A DNA stretch of 64,000 nucleotides from Gavia stellata (taxonomy: Eukaryota; Chordata; Aves; Gaviiformes; Gaviidae). Location: assembly GCF_030936135.1 (NCBI RefSeq), contig NC_082603.1, positions 30,505,236 through 30,569,235 on the forward strand. The letters are read 5' to 3'. Below are positions 1 to 15,117 of this stretch, piece by piece (position 1 is the first letter of the stretch; each line of letters starts with the position of its first letter). Below the pieces are notes generated by a model. It was not told the DNA's origin. It did not search any database and worked only from the letters and a program-made list of their open reading frames with translations. The position numbers and the translations under genes were made by a program.

Positions 1-531
1 TTTGCAAAAACAGTTTCTTAAAGATGTCTGAGATACCATTTCTTTAATTTTTCAGTAACTGTGATGAAACAAAGTTAAGAAAAATTGATGAAATAAAGGA
101 AATGAAAAAAGAAATAAATAAATAACGATTACAGTTTTAGCCAGTTAAGGTATTAAGACTTCAGTTTCCCTATTTTAAAACAAATGGAAGCCACATAAAA
201 ACAAAGATATGTCCCTCCAAAACACAGAAAAGCAGATAAAACACATGCATGAGATTTGGAGAGATTTGCCTTTCTAGTATTTTAGAGACTTACAGAGATG
301 AAGGAAACTAGAGAGGATTTCTTAGTGACTATCTGCAAGATGGTTCCTACAAGGAGATGTTGGTTCCTTTTGGATCCATTTCAGAAGTACCCAATGCTTC
401 CCACGTTCTGCGTGGGGAGGCAAGGAACTGAGTCCTACTACACACAAAGACCCAGTTGCTAAGTTGGACTTATTCAGCAAAGGGAGCTGTCAGCAATATT
501 CTGCAAGTTTTCAGCACAATGTACTACCTAC

Positions 532-3500
532 CTGTCTATATGAAGATCCATTGTGGTACTTATCCACACCTTTGGGATATAACCTAGGGGATGAAAAAGA
601 AATGCTGAAATAAATATGACACTGCAAACCACATACACGATAGCCCCAAAAGACGACAAAAGTAGGATGCATGTATAGACAAGAGACTTATCTTGTAACA
701 TGCGTGCACCAGGAAACAACCTGCCTTTGGGGTTTTGTTTTTTTTTTTAAGAAGTAGAATCAAGATAATGAAAAAAGGCTTCAGGCCAGCAAATATACAT
801 TGAGAGATGTAGACTTTTATCTCTTATTGCTAGCTTCTCAAAACTGAGTTATTTGTGTTTCTTCACTAACAAGAGGGTTAACAGCAATTTAATATTAATT
901 TTCACTACAGCTCAGGCAGCAGCAAAGTGCTTTTAAAGACTTAATGGAAACTGATATGGAACCACCATACTTCTAATTTATCCCCTAATGTAAATGAAGT
1001 AGAAATAATTCTAGCATATTTTGACATCATTTAGGAGGATAATTACAACCATAACATAAAAACCCCCTTATTTTTAGGAAGTCCAATGCAATCATCTTCA
1101 TCAGCACTGATTTTTTTTACCATAGTTTTAAAGACCAAACTTCATTTTCGTATGGGAGGGAGCCATACTGCCTTTGTCTCCCCAGCTTCCCCCAAATAAT
1201 ATAAGGGGCACTTGAGAATAAAGCCAAAGTGCTGATTTTTACTTAAAAATAGTGAAAATATAGCAACATTACATATAGTGGAGTCATGCCTACTACTAGT
1301 ATATCAGCTTCAGCTCTGTGATGCTACATTTCCAATACCAGGCAATGGAAGGAGCAGTCCAAGGCATGGAGATGTTTATCCACGTTAAAAAATATTTAGG
1401 AATATTTAAAGAAAAAGGGGAATATAAATTACAGACTAAACCAATTTCTTTTCTCATTGCACTGTGTTTTCAGATTTATAATCTTTTTGCCACAACTCAG
1501 GACTGGTATGTAAACAGTGGCCCAAAACATCACGTTTTAAAATGTGCACTTGTAAACCATCAGCTGATTAGAATTTGGTAGCTCCTCTTACATGCAAGTT
1601 ATTTCACAGCTGCCTGCAACAAGATTTCCTGCACAGAAGAGATCACCAGAGACAATAGTCTATGTTTTGGTACAGTGACCAAACACAGACTTCAGGTTAG
1701 AAAACTATTGTACCCCACTCCCTTCCCCTCAGAATACTGTCATCTTCTTATAATCTTATCAGCTAGACAATAAATTCTTACAGAAGGTGTTAAACTCTTT
1801 AGAGAAGATACATTTCTCGTATGCTAAACAAGCTTCTGTGACACTGTAAGAACTGCCATCACACAAATATTGCTGTTCAAACTCTGTCCCTTTTCTTACT
1901 GTTTTAGAGAGGTGTTAGATCTCTTTGTTTGTTTAAACAAGTCTATGTGCCTTCAGCAAGTTACCTGGAAGGCTGAAAAACAGTGTAACAGGCCTGACTG
2001 ATTAAAGATAAAGTTTTCAAAATATAGGAATTAAAAAAACAGAGAGAATTTCAGGAACCCTTACCAAAAAAGCAATATGTGACACAGAAGTTTCTAACAA
2101 AATATAGCGATTCCACACAACTGTGTTTAATGAGGAGAGGCAAAGATCTTCTGAAACGTAAGTACTTGTATTGCTAGAAACAAATGAAAAAATAGTTTAG
2201 TATTCTGCATTCAGAACAAATCAATGACATGGTAAGGAAAAAAAACAAAACCTGAAATCTAGATGAATTTAAAGAATTAGTTTAATGCAATTCCAGGTGT
2301 TACACCTACTATTTATTCTCCTGATCTCTTTCTGCCATTTTATAATCATCTTTAGTTCTCATCTCTTTTCCTACTTGTAGCACTGTGGAAATGGAGGATG
2401 GGGTAAATTGACTCTATACACAGGGGAACAAACTCGAACAAGGCTGTCTAATGCAAAATAAACAAAAACCCCCAAAGAAGGCATATTTAATCTACCAGAT
2501 TTCATTTAGATTAGAAGGGGTCTATTAAAATATAGGGAAAATTCAGACAAGGATGAGTTACCGAGTCAGTAATCCTCCAAGCAGCAAAACCAGTGTAATA
2601 CTGATGCCCTTCTCCATACAAACAAATTATATGTCTTTCCAAATGACTAAAGCAACCTGTCTAACACTATATGCAAATGAAACCAAAGTGATTTAATTTT
2701 TTACTTGGCTAAGTTGCATTAAAAAAGAAGGAGAATTAACAATATTCAAAAAATAGAATTTTAAAAAATACTGTAACTACAGCATTGCCAAAATGATGTT
2801 TGGTTTGCTGATGAACTGAGTGCTCATGACTTAAATGTTTTCTACTAGTACAACCAACCTTGTTTAAAAGTACTTTTTGCCAAATTGGTTGGGCTTTGTA
2901 AATCTGGGAATCACACAAAGTTTAATGGCTGATGTGAGGCTACAGCAACAGAAAAAATATTTTTAAGATGATGTTTGACATGCCGCTCCTCACCATTTCG
3001 CACTGGTACAGATTTCTGTAGAACTGCTAGAATCCCCTCCAAAGGAATTAATGGAATTTCAGTTTCCATAGCACTACACACACGAACAAGCTGTAGATGC
3101 TGAGTTTTAAGCAAGATTTAATGTGCTATTTAGACTTTAAGTGAGCTGGCACCCAGTTACAACTGATAATATGCCTTTTTTGGTTTTTAACTCTCAAGAT
3201 TTTCAGGTTTTAGGTGACCCTTGCCATCAGTTCCAGGAGTTAATATTCAGTTTGTGTATATTGTCTCCTTCCTGTAATTCACTTTCTGCAATGGTCCATC
3301 TCAGCCAGCTTTTAACGTGGATCAGAGGGGTGTAAATTTTATAGTCAGAGCATTCATTTGAAAGGAGTTGAGCAGTAAGGACAAAGATGAACACTACCAG
3401 CATTTAAACTAACTGAGTGTACGCTTCATCTACTAGTGAAAGCATGCCAACAGACAGCTGCTACTGCCATATTCTAAAATATAAACAATCAAGGCTTTTT

Positions 3501-6344
3501 TGATCACTGTCTTACTTAGACATGTCTTTCTGCAAAGGTGTTTAAACCTCTTACCTGTATGATTGGAAATGGTAAATAATTCATATTGTTAATAAGATAC
3601 AAAAGACTGTAACTGTATCCCATGAAAGCTCCACAAAGTAGAAAAAAGAGGTGATACTCATTTAGGCACATCTGAGGAACAGCATCATCTAGGCTAAAAT
3701 AGAAAACTTAGAATTAATTCTGAGTTGAAAAAAAATGAAGTTATTAGGAAGTTCAAATCAGGAGAGTTTAATTTTACTTTCCTGATCAGTACGTATGATG
3801 ATATTTCAGTAAGTTTTTTCTAAAGTAGGAATCCCACCACCTATTTTAGTAATTTATGCATGAGGATGCTTCCAGTATTTATAAAGTACGTCACATCAAC
3901 CAGAAGACCAAGACTTAGTTCAAATGACAACCAATTTGTCATCATTCAACTTTCCATTAAGAATCCTGGCAATTTAGTTTTCCTGGCCCAGTTATTTCTC
4001 TGTGCATTGTAAAATTTACAAGAGGAGGGTATTTCCTATCCTTTAGTAAAGGACATCAACATACAATTGCTTATTTTTGATAGTACTCAAATTTTAGTTT
4101 TTTGTTTGAAAGAAGCCATCAGTGAATACATTTTATAATAGAAGTTATTTGCGTAATTTATGTTTAACACAGACAAATAATTACCTTTCTGAAGGTGTGC
4201 AGGGCACAGCAAGAAACTGGAACCTCCCTTTTGTCATAACCGCAGCGCACCAAGCAACCAACATTCCCATTACAGCATGAACAACCGAATGGATAACTTG
4301 CTGAGGGTGAATAATTTTTCCTATCAGTGCTAATCGAGAGCATGGTATTGATGGCACAACTGTAAGTAAAAGCCAAAAGTGAATTTTCATTTCTTACTTA
4401 TAAAACCCTTCACAAAAAAAAAAAAAAAGAAAAAGAAAAAAAAAGAAAAACACCCCACCATTGTCACCAAAGAACTTTGCACAGTTGGAATCAGTCACTA
4501 CATGATCAAGAAGTCAATGAAGCAGCTCAGTGAAGAGGGTCTCAGCCATGAGGTAGGCAGGAATCTGGGATGACTTACTTAAAAATAAGCTTTGCTTATT
4601 GTCTATATTAATTTAAAAGGAAATCCAGCAACTTTAAGTACATTTAGTGTAAATACAAATCTCTTTAAATGGTCATGCTATTTAATTCAGGTATCACAGA
4701 CAGTTCAGCAATTTACATAACCTACCTGCATAAAATTCAACATTGAAGATGCTTATTACTAGTATCACCACAGACATGAGGAGGATACAAAAGATGACGT
4801 AGGAAGTATATAAATCATTGAGAGAATCTAAAAAAAAATATATATATTGCTCAGAAGACTGCAGTAGCACAATAGTGACACATTAAGTAACAGAAAAGAA
4901 CACTTAAGCAGTTAGCAATAATCCACTAAGTGCATAAAGGGGAGTCACGTTCAATGGACTCTAGAATCTCATACCAGATCTACCCAGCTGCACATTTCTG
5001 CATAAAAGCATATCTAAATTTCACAGAAACTATTTTACACCCTTATAACTTGTTTTCTCATAAGTGAACACTCAGAATTTTGTTAAAAAAAAAAAAATCT
5101 TTCAAAGTGAATTAAACTATGGCTCAGCAAACACAGGTTCCCTTCACTTAGTAAGAGCTGCAACCATACAGCCACACTTAAAAGGTAAGAAATTCCTTAC
5201 AGAGTAAATTGCTTCTGATTTGTTCTTTTGGGCTTTTGTATTTTCAAAAGTGGAAAGAAGTAAGTCTTTCTGCCTGGAGCAGCTAAATGATCATAGGTAT
5301 CAAGCTTCCATCTAAACATCTCTCAATTTTCTGTGTGTGCACTCGAGGGAAAGTTATTGTCACCGTGCAGAGTGGCTGTTTCAGGAATTTCACTTGTGAT
5401 TCCAAGTTAGAGAAAGTTAGAAAAAACATAAGCTCTTTAAGCAAACAGCAGCTGCACAGGGCGGGAAAGGGAACTGTGTCCAAGTACTTAGAACAGATAA
5501 CTAAGTCGCTTAATGTGTTTTTTTCTCTGAAGGATATACTTACATAAGCTTCCAACAGTTATTTCTACCTAGGGACGATTATGGTTATAAGTAACACAGA
5601 AACTTACGCTTCAAAGCCTAAAGACCATTCAGAAACACACAAAGTAGAAACGTAACACAATGGCGTAGTCAGTTCCCGTTATCTGAGACTGAGCTCAAAA
5701 CAACAGATAGGGGGGGAAAAATACAAAAACATCAAAGTGCACCTTATCACATATTGCAGCAGAAACGATTTCATTTTATAAACGGATTTAAAATACTAAT
5801 ATCGGGTCACTTTGTGTAACGAAGCACTTGAACGATCCCTGCTACAATCGCAAGCAGACCTGAAAGGCAAACGAAAGCGCGTACCCGCGCACTCTGCGCT
5901 CTGCTGACACACAGACACACACTTTCCCCTCTTCCGAGGGCCCCCCCTCAGCAGGCGAGGCCGAGGCCCAGGCTGCCTCCCCCCCCCCGCCCCGGCTGCA
6001 GTTCACAGCACGCTGCGCACCGCATTTCAGTTCCCGCGCCCGCCCCCAGCCCCGTCCGCCCACGGCCGACCGCTGCCCCGGGGCCGGGGGGAGGCCATAG
6101 CACCTACTCGAGATCCAGCGCACCGGGTGGAAGGGGTCGAGGCCGCTGAGGACGACAAAGGCCGCGGTGCAGACGGGCAGCAGCAGCACGGACCAGGCGA
6201 CGGCGGCCGCCACCCGCCAGCCCAGCACCTGAGGGAAGCAGAGCGTGAGGGGCCGCGGAGCAGAAGCCGCCGCCGCCGTCCCCCCTCAGGTCCCGCACTC
6301 ACCTGGCGGAGCAGCGCCCGCTGCCGGCCCGCCCCCGCCTCCAT
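532..6344 (-). CDS. NDC1: NDC1 transmembrane nucleoporin, N-terminal part (3' exons lie off the left edge)
   Basis: NDC1 is the multi-pass membrane protein that anchors nuclear pore complexes in the nuclear envelope. Seven coding exons are seen on the minus strand, 5' to 3': 6303-6344, 6108-6228, 4726-4827, 4185-4359, 3555-3693, 2065-2173 and 532-583. They join in frame into about 246 codons with no stop, roughly the first third of the usual ~670 residues. Landmarks that match human NDC1 as I remember it are [13 protein letters not shown] (first membrane span), [32 protein letters not shown] followed by [18 protein letters not shown] and [10 protein letters not shown]. At least four hydrophobic spans are visible. 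The start chosen is MEAGAGRQ at 6344; an in-frame ATG eleven codons upstream (6377) is possible. The last visible exon ends in phase 2 at a GTAGGT donor, and no further exon was found down to position 1. The intron between 2174 and 3554 holds a separate coding-like island. Confidence 0.96.
2736..3340 (-). pseudogene. Unidentified coding-like island inside an NDC1 intron, possible decayed retrocopy
   Basis: On the minus strand, within an NDC1 intron, a 67-codon open frame (2911-3114) reads like real protein, with segments such as [20 protein letters not shown] and [20 protein letters not shown]. Just upstream on the same strand (about 3255-3320) another short stretch reads [15 protein letters not shown], separated from the first by stops. 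Protein-like pieces that are unspliced and interrupted are what a decayed processed copy of a spliced mRNA would leave. I do not recognise the parent protein. No poly-A tail or target-site duplication could be defined. Chance coding potential is a real alternative. Confidence 0.3.
4411..4450. repeat. A-rich simple tract
   Basis: A run of A interrupted only by single G bases lies in the NDC1 intron just upstream (higher coordinate side) of the exon that ends at 4359. It is low-complexity sequence. No SINE body was recognised beside it. Confidence 0.8.
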
Positions 6345-6660
6345 GGCCGCGGCCCGGCCGCCCGCACCGCCGTTCAAAGTCTCCGCCGTTCAACGGCCAC
6401 CCCCGCCGGCCGCACGCCACTTCCGTCGCACGCCGGGAGGCCGGACGGCCAGCAGCCAATGGGGAACGCGCACGCTCGCTTTCCCCGCCCCCTGAGTGGA
6501 AGTGACGAGCGGGCGAGGGCAGGGAGGACTACAAGTCCCGGCGTGCCCCGCGCCGCCCTGAGGGAGGCCTGGCCTGCCCTGGGCCTCGCCTGCCCTCGGC
6601 CTCTGCGCGGCTGCAGAGGTCCGCCGGTGCTCGTCCGAGGGACAACGGGGCTTGATGGGC
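5900..6660. promoter_or_regulatory. NDC1 CpG-island promoter with CCAAT, ETS-type and ZNF143-type sites
   Basis: This is a GC- and CpG-rich block around the first two NDC1 exons. Upstream of the start codon (position 6344) are an ETS-type CCACTTCCGT at 6417-6426, a CCAAT box in AGCCAATGGG at 6454-6463, a second ETS-like GGAAGTGA near 6498, and ACTACAAGTCCCGGCGTGC at 6528-6546. The last closely follows the ZNF143/SBS consensus (ACTACAATTCCCAGCATGC type). This is a TATA-less housekeeping promoter pattern. Site function is inferred from motif match only. Confidence 0.75.
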
Positions 6661-6729
6661 ATGGTGCTGCGTGGTGTTGGGTGGGTTGGTTTTTGGTGTG
6701 TTGTGGTTTTTTGGTTTTTTTTTTTTTTT

Positions 6730-6790
6730 TTAGGTTGGACTTGATGATCTTGCAGGTCTTTTCCAACCTTAGTGATTCTGTGGGGAACGT
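6730..6790 (+). mobile_element. CR1 LINE 3'-end fragment
   Basis: GGTTGGACTTGATGATCTTG followed by GGTCTTTTCCAACCTTAGTG and ATTCTGTGG is the diagnostic 3' terminus of avian CR1 retrotransposons, in plus orientation. Only the last ~55 bp is present, directly after a long T-run. It is a severely 5'-truncated copy between the NDC1 promoter and the YIPF1 3' end. Confidence 0.85.
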
Positions 6791-7395
6791 TACAGAGCCC
6801 CACGGGGAGGGACAGCGTGGCTGAGGGGAAAGAAGGCAGCTGGACCCAGGAAAGCAGCGGGGACAGCGTAACTGCTTTTAAGGCGGCATTCGCTACTGCA
6901 GGCACTCGGCGGCTGCACCCGCCCAGCCCAAGCAGCGGTCCCCCGGCCAGCTTTCCCCCTAGTTTATATCCTGAGCATGACGTCATATGGTATGGAATAT
7001 CCCTTTGGTCAGTTGGGGTCAGCTGTCCCGGCTGTGTCCCCTCCCAACTCCCCGTGCACCCCCAGCCTACTCGCCGGTGGGGTGGGGTGAGGAGCAGAAA
7101 GGCCTTGACTCTGTGTGAGCACTGCTCAGCACTAACTAAAACATCCCTGCTTTATCAACACTGTTTCCAGCACAAATCCAAAACACAGCCCCATACTAGC
7201 TACTATGAAGAAAATTAACTCTACCCCAGCCAAAACCAGCACAACGCCTCAAGGTGCTTCAACAGTAACACAGCAAAATCCTGTCTCGCCTCTGCCCCAC
7301 CTTCACACGTCTTACCAAACCCTCTAGGGAGCTTTGTGGGTGAGTACTAGATGTTTCATGCACAAAATAAGAATCTGGAATCACCTTCAGGGCAC
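6791..7395. other. Spacer between NDC1 promoter and YIPF1 3' end
   Basis: No gene is seen here. The stretch holds one perfect palindromic CRE, TGACGTCA, at 6978-6985, immediately followed by CATATGG-like sequence. I see no conserved coding frame. Confidence 0.6.
6978..6985. promoter_or_regulatory. Consensus cAMP response element (TGACGTCA)
   Basis: A full palindromic CREB/ATF site lies about 630 bp upstream of the NDC1 start codon. An 8-bp match is expected by chance roughly once per 65 kb, so this is suggestive only. A second TGACGTCA at about 27232 lies in an LRRC42 intron. Confidence 0.35.
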
Positions 7396-8667
7396 TTTAT
7401 TCAGAGGCAAAATAGTGTGGTGAGTGCAGACAGAATTTAAAAAAAGAAAAACCGCTGTACAGGATTAAGATCAACAGTTCACTCTCCTTATGGAAACCAG
7501 CCAGTCTCCAGTGGGCATGGAGATGTCCCTAAGTCCGGGGGACATCACTGTCCTTTCTTTTACAAAAAACTTCCCCTGTTCTTGCACTTTCCATGGTCTT
7601 CAGTGAAAAAATAATCTAAAATAAAATTACTGTACAGATGGAGAAACAGGCATTGTAATCTGAAAGAGACAAATAACTCCTATGAATATTACAGCTCCTC
7701 ACAGGCACCAGAGGACACAATAAGGCACATATTTATATCGAAATACTAAAATTCATTACTATCATATTGAATCTTAATAGGCACCTGGGATGAGAAACTG
7801 ATTTTGCAGGAGGAAAGCTCCTAAAATTGATCTGCATGATTAGATTGTGTCACAGCTGGTAACTGTTTATGATCATTTTTGCTAGGCTTATTTGGCCTTT
7901 TTTTTTTTTAATCTAATATAGCTTCTAGTCAGTAAATACTCCGATTTCCACATACACACTTGCAGCTGGTGTACTTGCAGAGGCCTGGCCTCGGCATGTC
8001 TATTAGCCTTTTCCTGGACCTGCTCCACGCCTCATCTCTCCAACAGATCTCAAATGTCATCTGCCACTGGCAGCACTCCCAGCTACCAGGAAGCAGAACC
8101 TCAAACCATCCCACACAGGGAATGCAGTCCACAGGGATGGCTCAGGCTCCGAGTCAGCCCTGCTCTGAGAGTACACCGATGTCCCCATACACAGAGCTGC
8201 TGCTCTGAAACACAGTCACAAACACCAAGGGGGAAAAAATCCAATTTACTTTTAACATTAAATGGAAAGGGAAATAGGGGTATAATGGTTTATTGCTTAA
8301 GCTTCACTTGTGCAGTACAAATTCTAACAAACGCTTTTGGGCTTTAGTAAGGGATTGAGGGAAAAAATAATCTTTGAAAAGACCTATGGGACTGAGTAGA
8401 TTATTTAAATGTGTGTTTCTTCGCCAAGACTAAACCTCAAAGAAAAAAAAGATAACATGTCTTTGTTCCTCAGAGCCTTTTATGTTTTTATGGCCCTACT
8501 TAAAACTTACGACTGGAAGAGAAGTTAATAAATGGTATTTATATATAGGCGCCATTTGGCAAAATTGGTCCGTTAAACCCTTTTCCACTCAACCATAGTT
8601 ATGGGGAAAAGCTTCAAGATGTCTGTGATGATTAGAGAAGAAAGTTTAGATTGGATTCTTACCTTAT
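7396..8667 (-). other. YIPF1: Likely YIPF1 3' untranslated region
   Basis: The YIPF1 stop is at 8668-8670. On the minus strand, AATAAA signals occur at 8287-8292 and 7396-7401. The distal one would give a 1.3-kb 3'UTR, typical in size. Which site is used cannot be told from sequence. No other gene is seen in the stretch. Confidence 0.5.
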
Positions 8668-13845
<5,178 letters not shown>

Positions 13846-13849
13846 TCAT

Positions 13850-14340
13850 CCGCTTGGTTGAGGAACAGGTCCCCGAGGCCTTGACCCTCCTGAAAGACAG
13901 GACAGGCGGCAGGCTAGGACGGGCGGCAGCGCTGATCCCGTCCCCTTCCCGCTGGGCCAGTCCCAGCTGCCGCTCCCGCCCCCTGACGCTGCCCCAGGCC
14001 GTCTGTGCCACCCCACGTCCCCCACGGCACACCGGGCCGCCCCTGTCACCCGGCCCAGGACCCGGGGAGCCCCCGCACCTCCGGGCTCCGCAGCCCAACC
14101 GCTCCCGGCAGCGGCCGCTCCGCTCCCTTAAAGGGACAGCAGGCGCTGCGCGGCGGCAACCAATCAGCAGCGCCGCTGCCCTCTTCTCCTCCCCCGCCTC
14201 TCCGGCTCGACAGAAACATACCGGCGACACTCGGCACGCCAGCCAATCAGATGCCGCGCGGTGCTTTCGCTTCCGCCTCCGCCCGCCCCCTTAAAGAGCC
14301 CGCGGCGCCCGGGGGAGGCCCCGCGGCTGTGCCGCTCCGG
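13850..14340. promoter_or_regulatory. YIPF1 CpG-island promoter with two CCAAT boxes
   Basis: A GC-rich, CpG-dense block lies directly upstream of YIPF1. Two CCAATCAG elements, near 14160 and 14243, lie about 83 bp apart on the plus strand (inverted relative to YIPF1, which NF-Y tolerates). Two CTTAAAG/CCTTAAAG sequences flank them. Open frames here are composition artefacts of GC-rich DNA. Confidence 0.65.
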
Positions 14341-14397
14341 CTTCCGGAGCGCTGCTGGGCGGCTCTTACAGGAACGGGGCACCGGCTGCTCTGTTTA

Positions 14398-14540
14398 TGC
14401 ATGTTGTATACATATACACACACACATATAGATTATACATACAGCTACATGTGTATATATTCTATTATAAACGTATATTACATATTTTGGTAATTTATAT
14501 TTTAATGTATTTTATATATATGGGTGTATATATATTTTTG
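14398..14540. repeat. TA/CA-rich degenerate microsatellite
   Basis: Alternating purine-pyrimidine sequence (CATATACACACACACATATAG, then TATA-rich stretches) sits between the YIPF1 island and DIO1. It is degenerate simple sequence and contains no gene. Confidence 0.85.
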
Positions 14541-15117
14541 GGGCATCCTTCCATCCCCAAAGTGACACATACCGGTGTGCAGCGGAGCACCGGAGGAGGC
14601 AGGGCTGTGGGAACAGGACACTGCTTGCACAGCACATGCAGAATGCAAATGGCTGCATCGATCCCAGGCCCCGAGCATCAACATCGACGGTCCGGTACCA
14701 AAACGTGCGAGCGCCGAGCCCTGCACCTGCAGGGCCTAAAGGCCTAATTCCTGGCAGGATCAGGCCCTCGCGTACTGCTAACATAATTCTTACTTTTATC
14801 CGTGGGAAAACATCCTGATTCAGCTCCTCTCACTAGTAAAATACACGACGTATTTGTGAAAAAGCCCTATAGCTGTGCAGCGAGCACTAAAAATCTATCT
14901 GTTGCTGTAATTAATGCCTTTGGTGCAGATGGAGATAACGCGGCTGACAGGCTCCTCGCTCGCACAGACGCTGAAGGCCACGGAGAGGTGACGATGTGCA
15001 AGGCCAGGCAGAAATTTGGCCAAACACGTGAATGTTTTTCCTTCCCATCGCCCTCTACCTTTGCCCCTGCCGCCACGCTGCATTCCCGTCAGAAGCGGTC
15101 AGACCTCCTCCACCACG
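14541..15117. other. DIO1 5' flank
   Basis: No coding exon is recognised between the microsatellite and the DIO1 start codon at 15118. A palindromic GGTCAGACC at about 15097-15105 resembles paired nuclear-receptor half-sites (AGGTCTGACC on the minus strand). DIO1 is a known thyroid-hormone-responsive gene, so a receptor site is plausible but unproven. No convincing TATA box was assigned. Confidence 0.4.

Noticed and set aside
1318-1581. 87-codon plus-strand frame in an NDC1 intron
   Set aside because: It has no recognisable motif or splice context, and its AT-rich composition makes chance likely.
6390-6986. 198-codon minus-strand frame upstream of NDC1
   Set aside because: It crosses the promoter, a T-run and a CR1 fragment, and has low-complexity Lys/Pro/Arg composition. 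It is not a gene.
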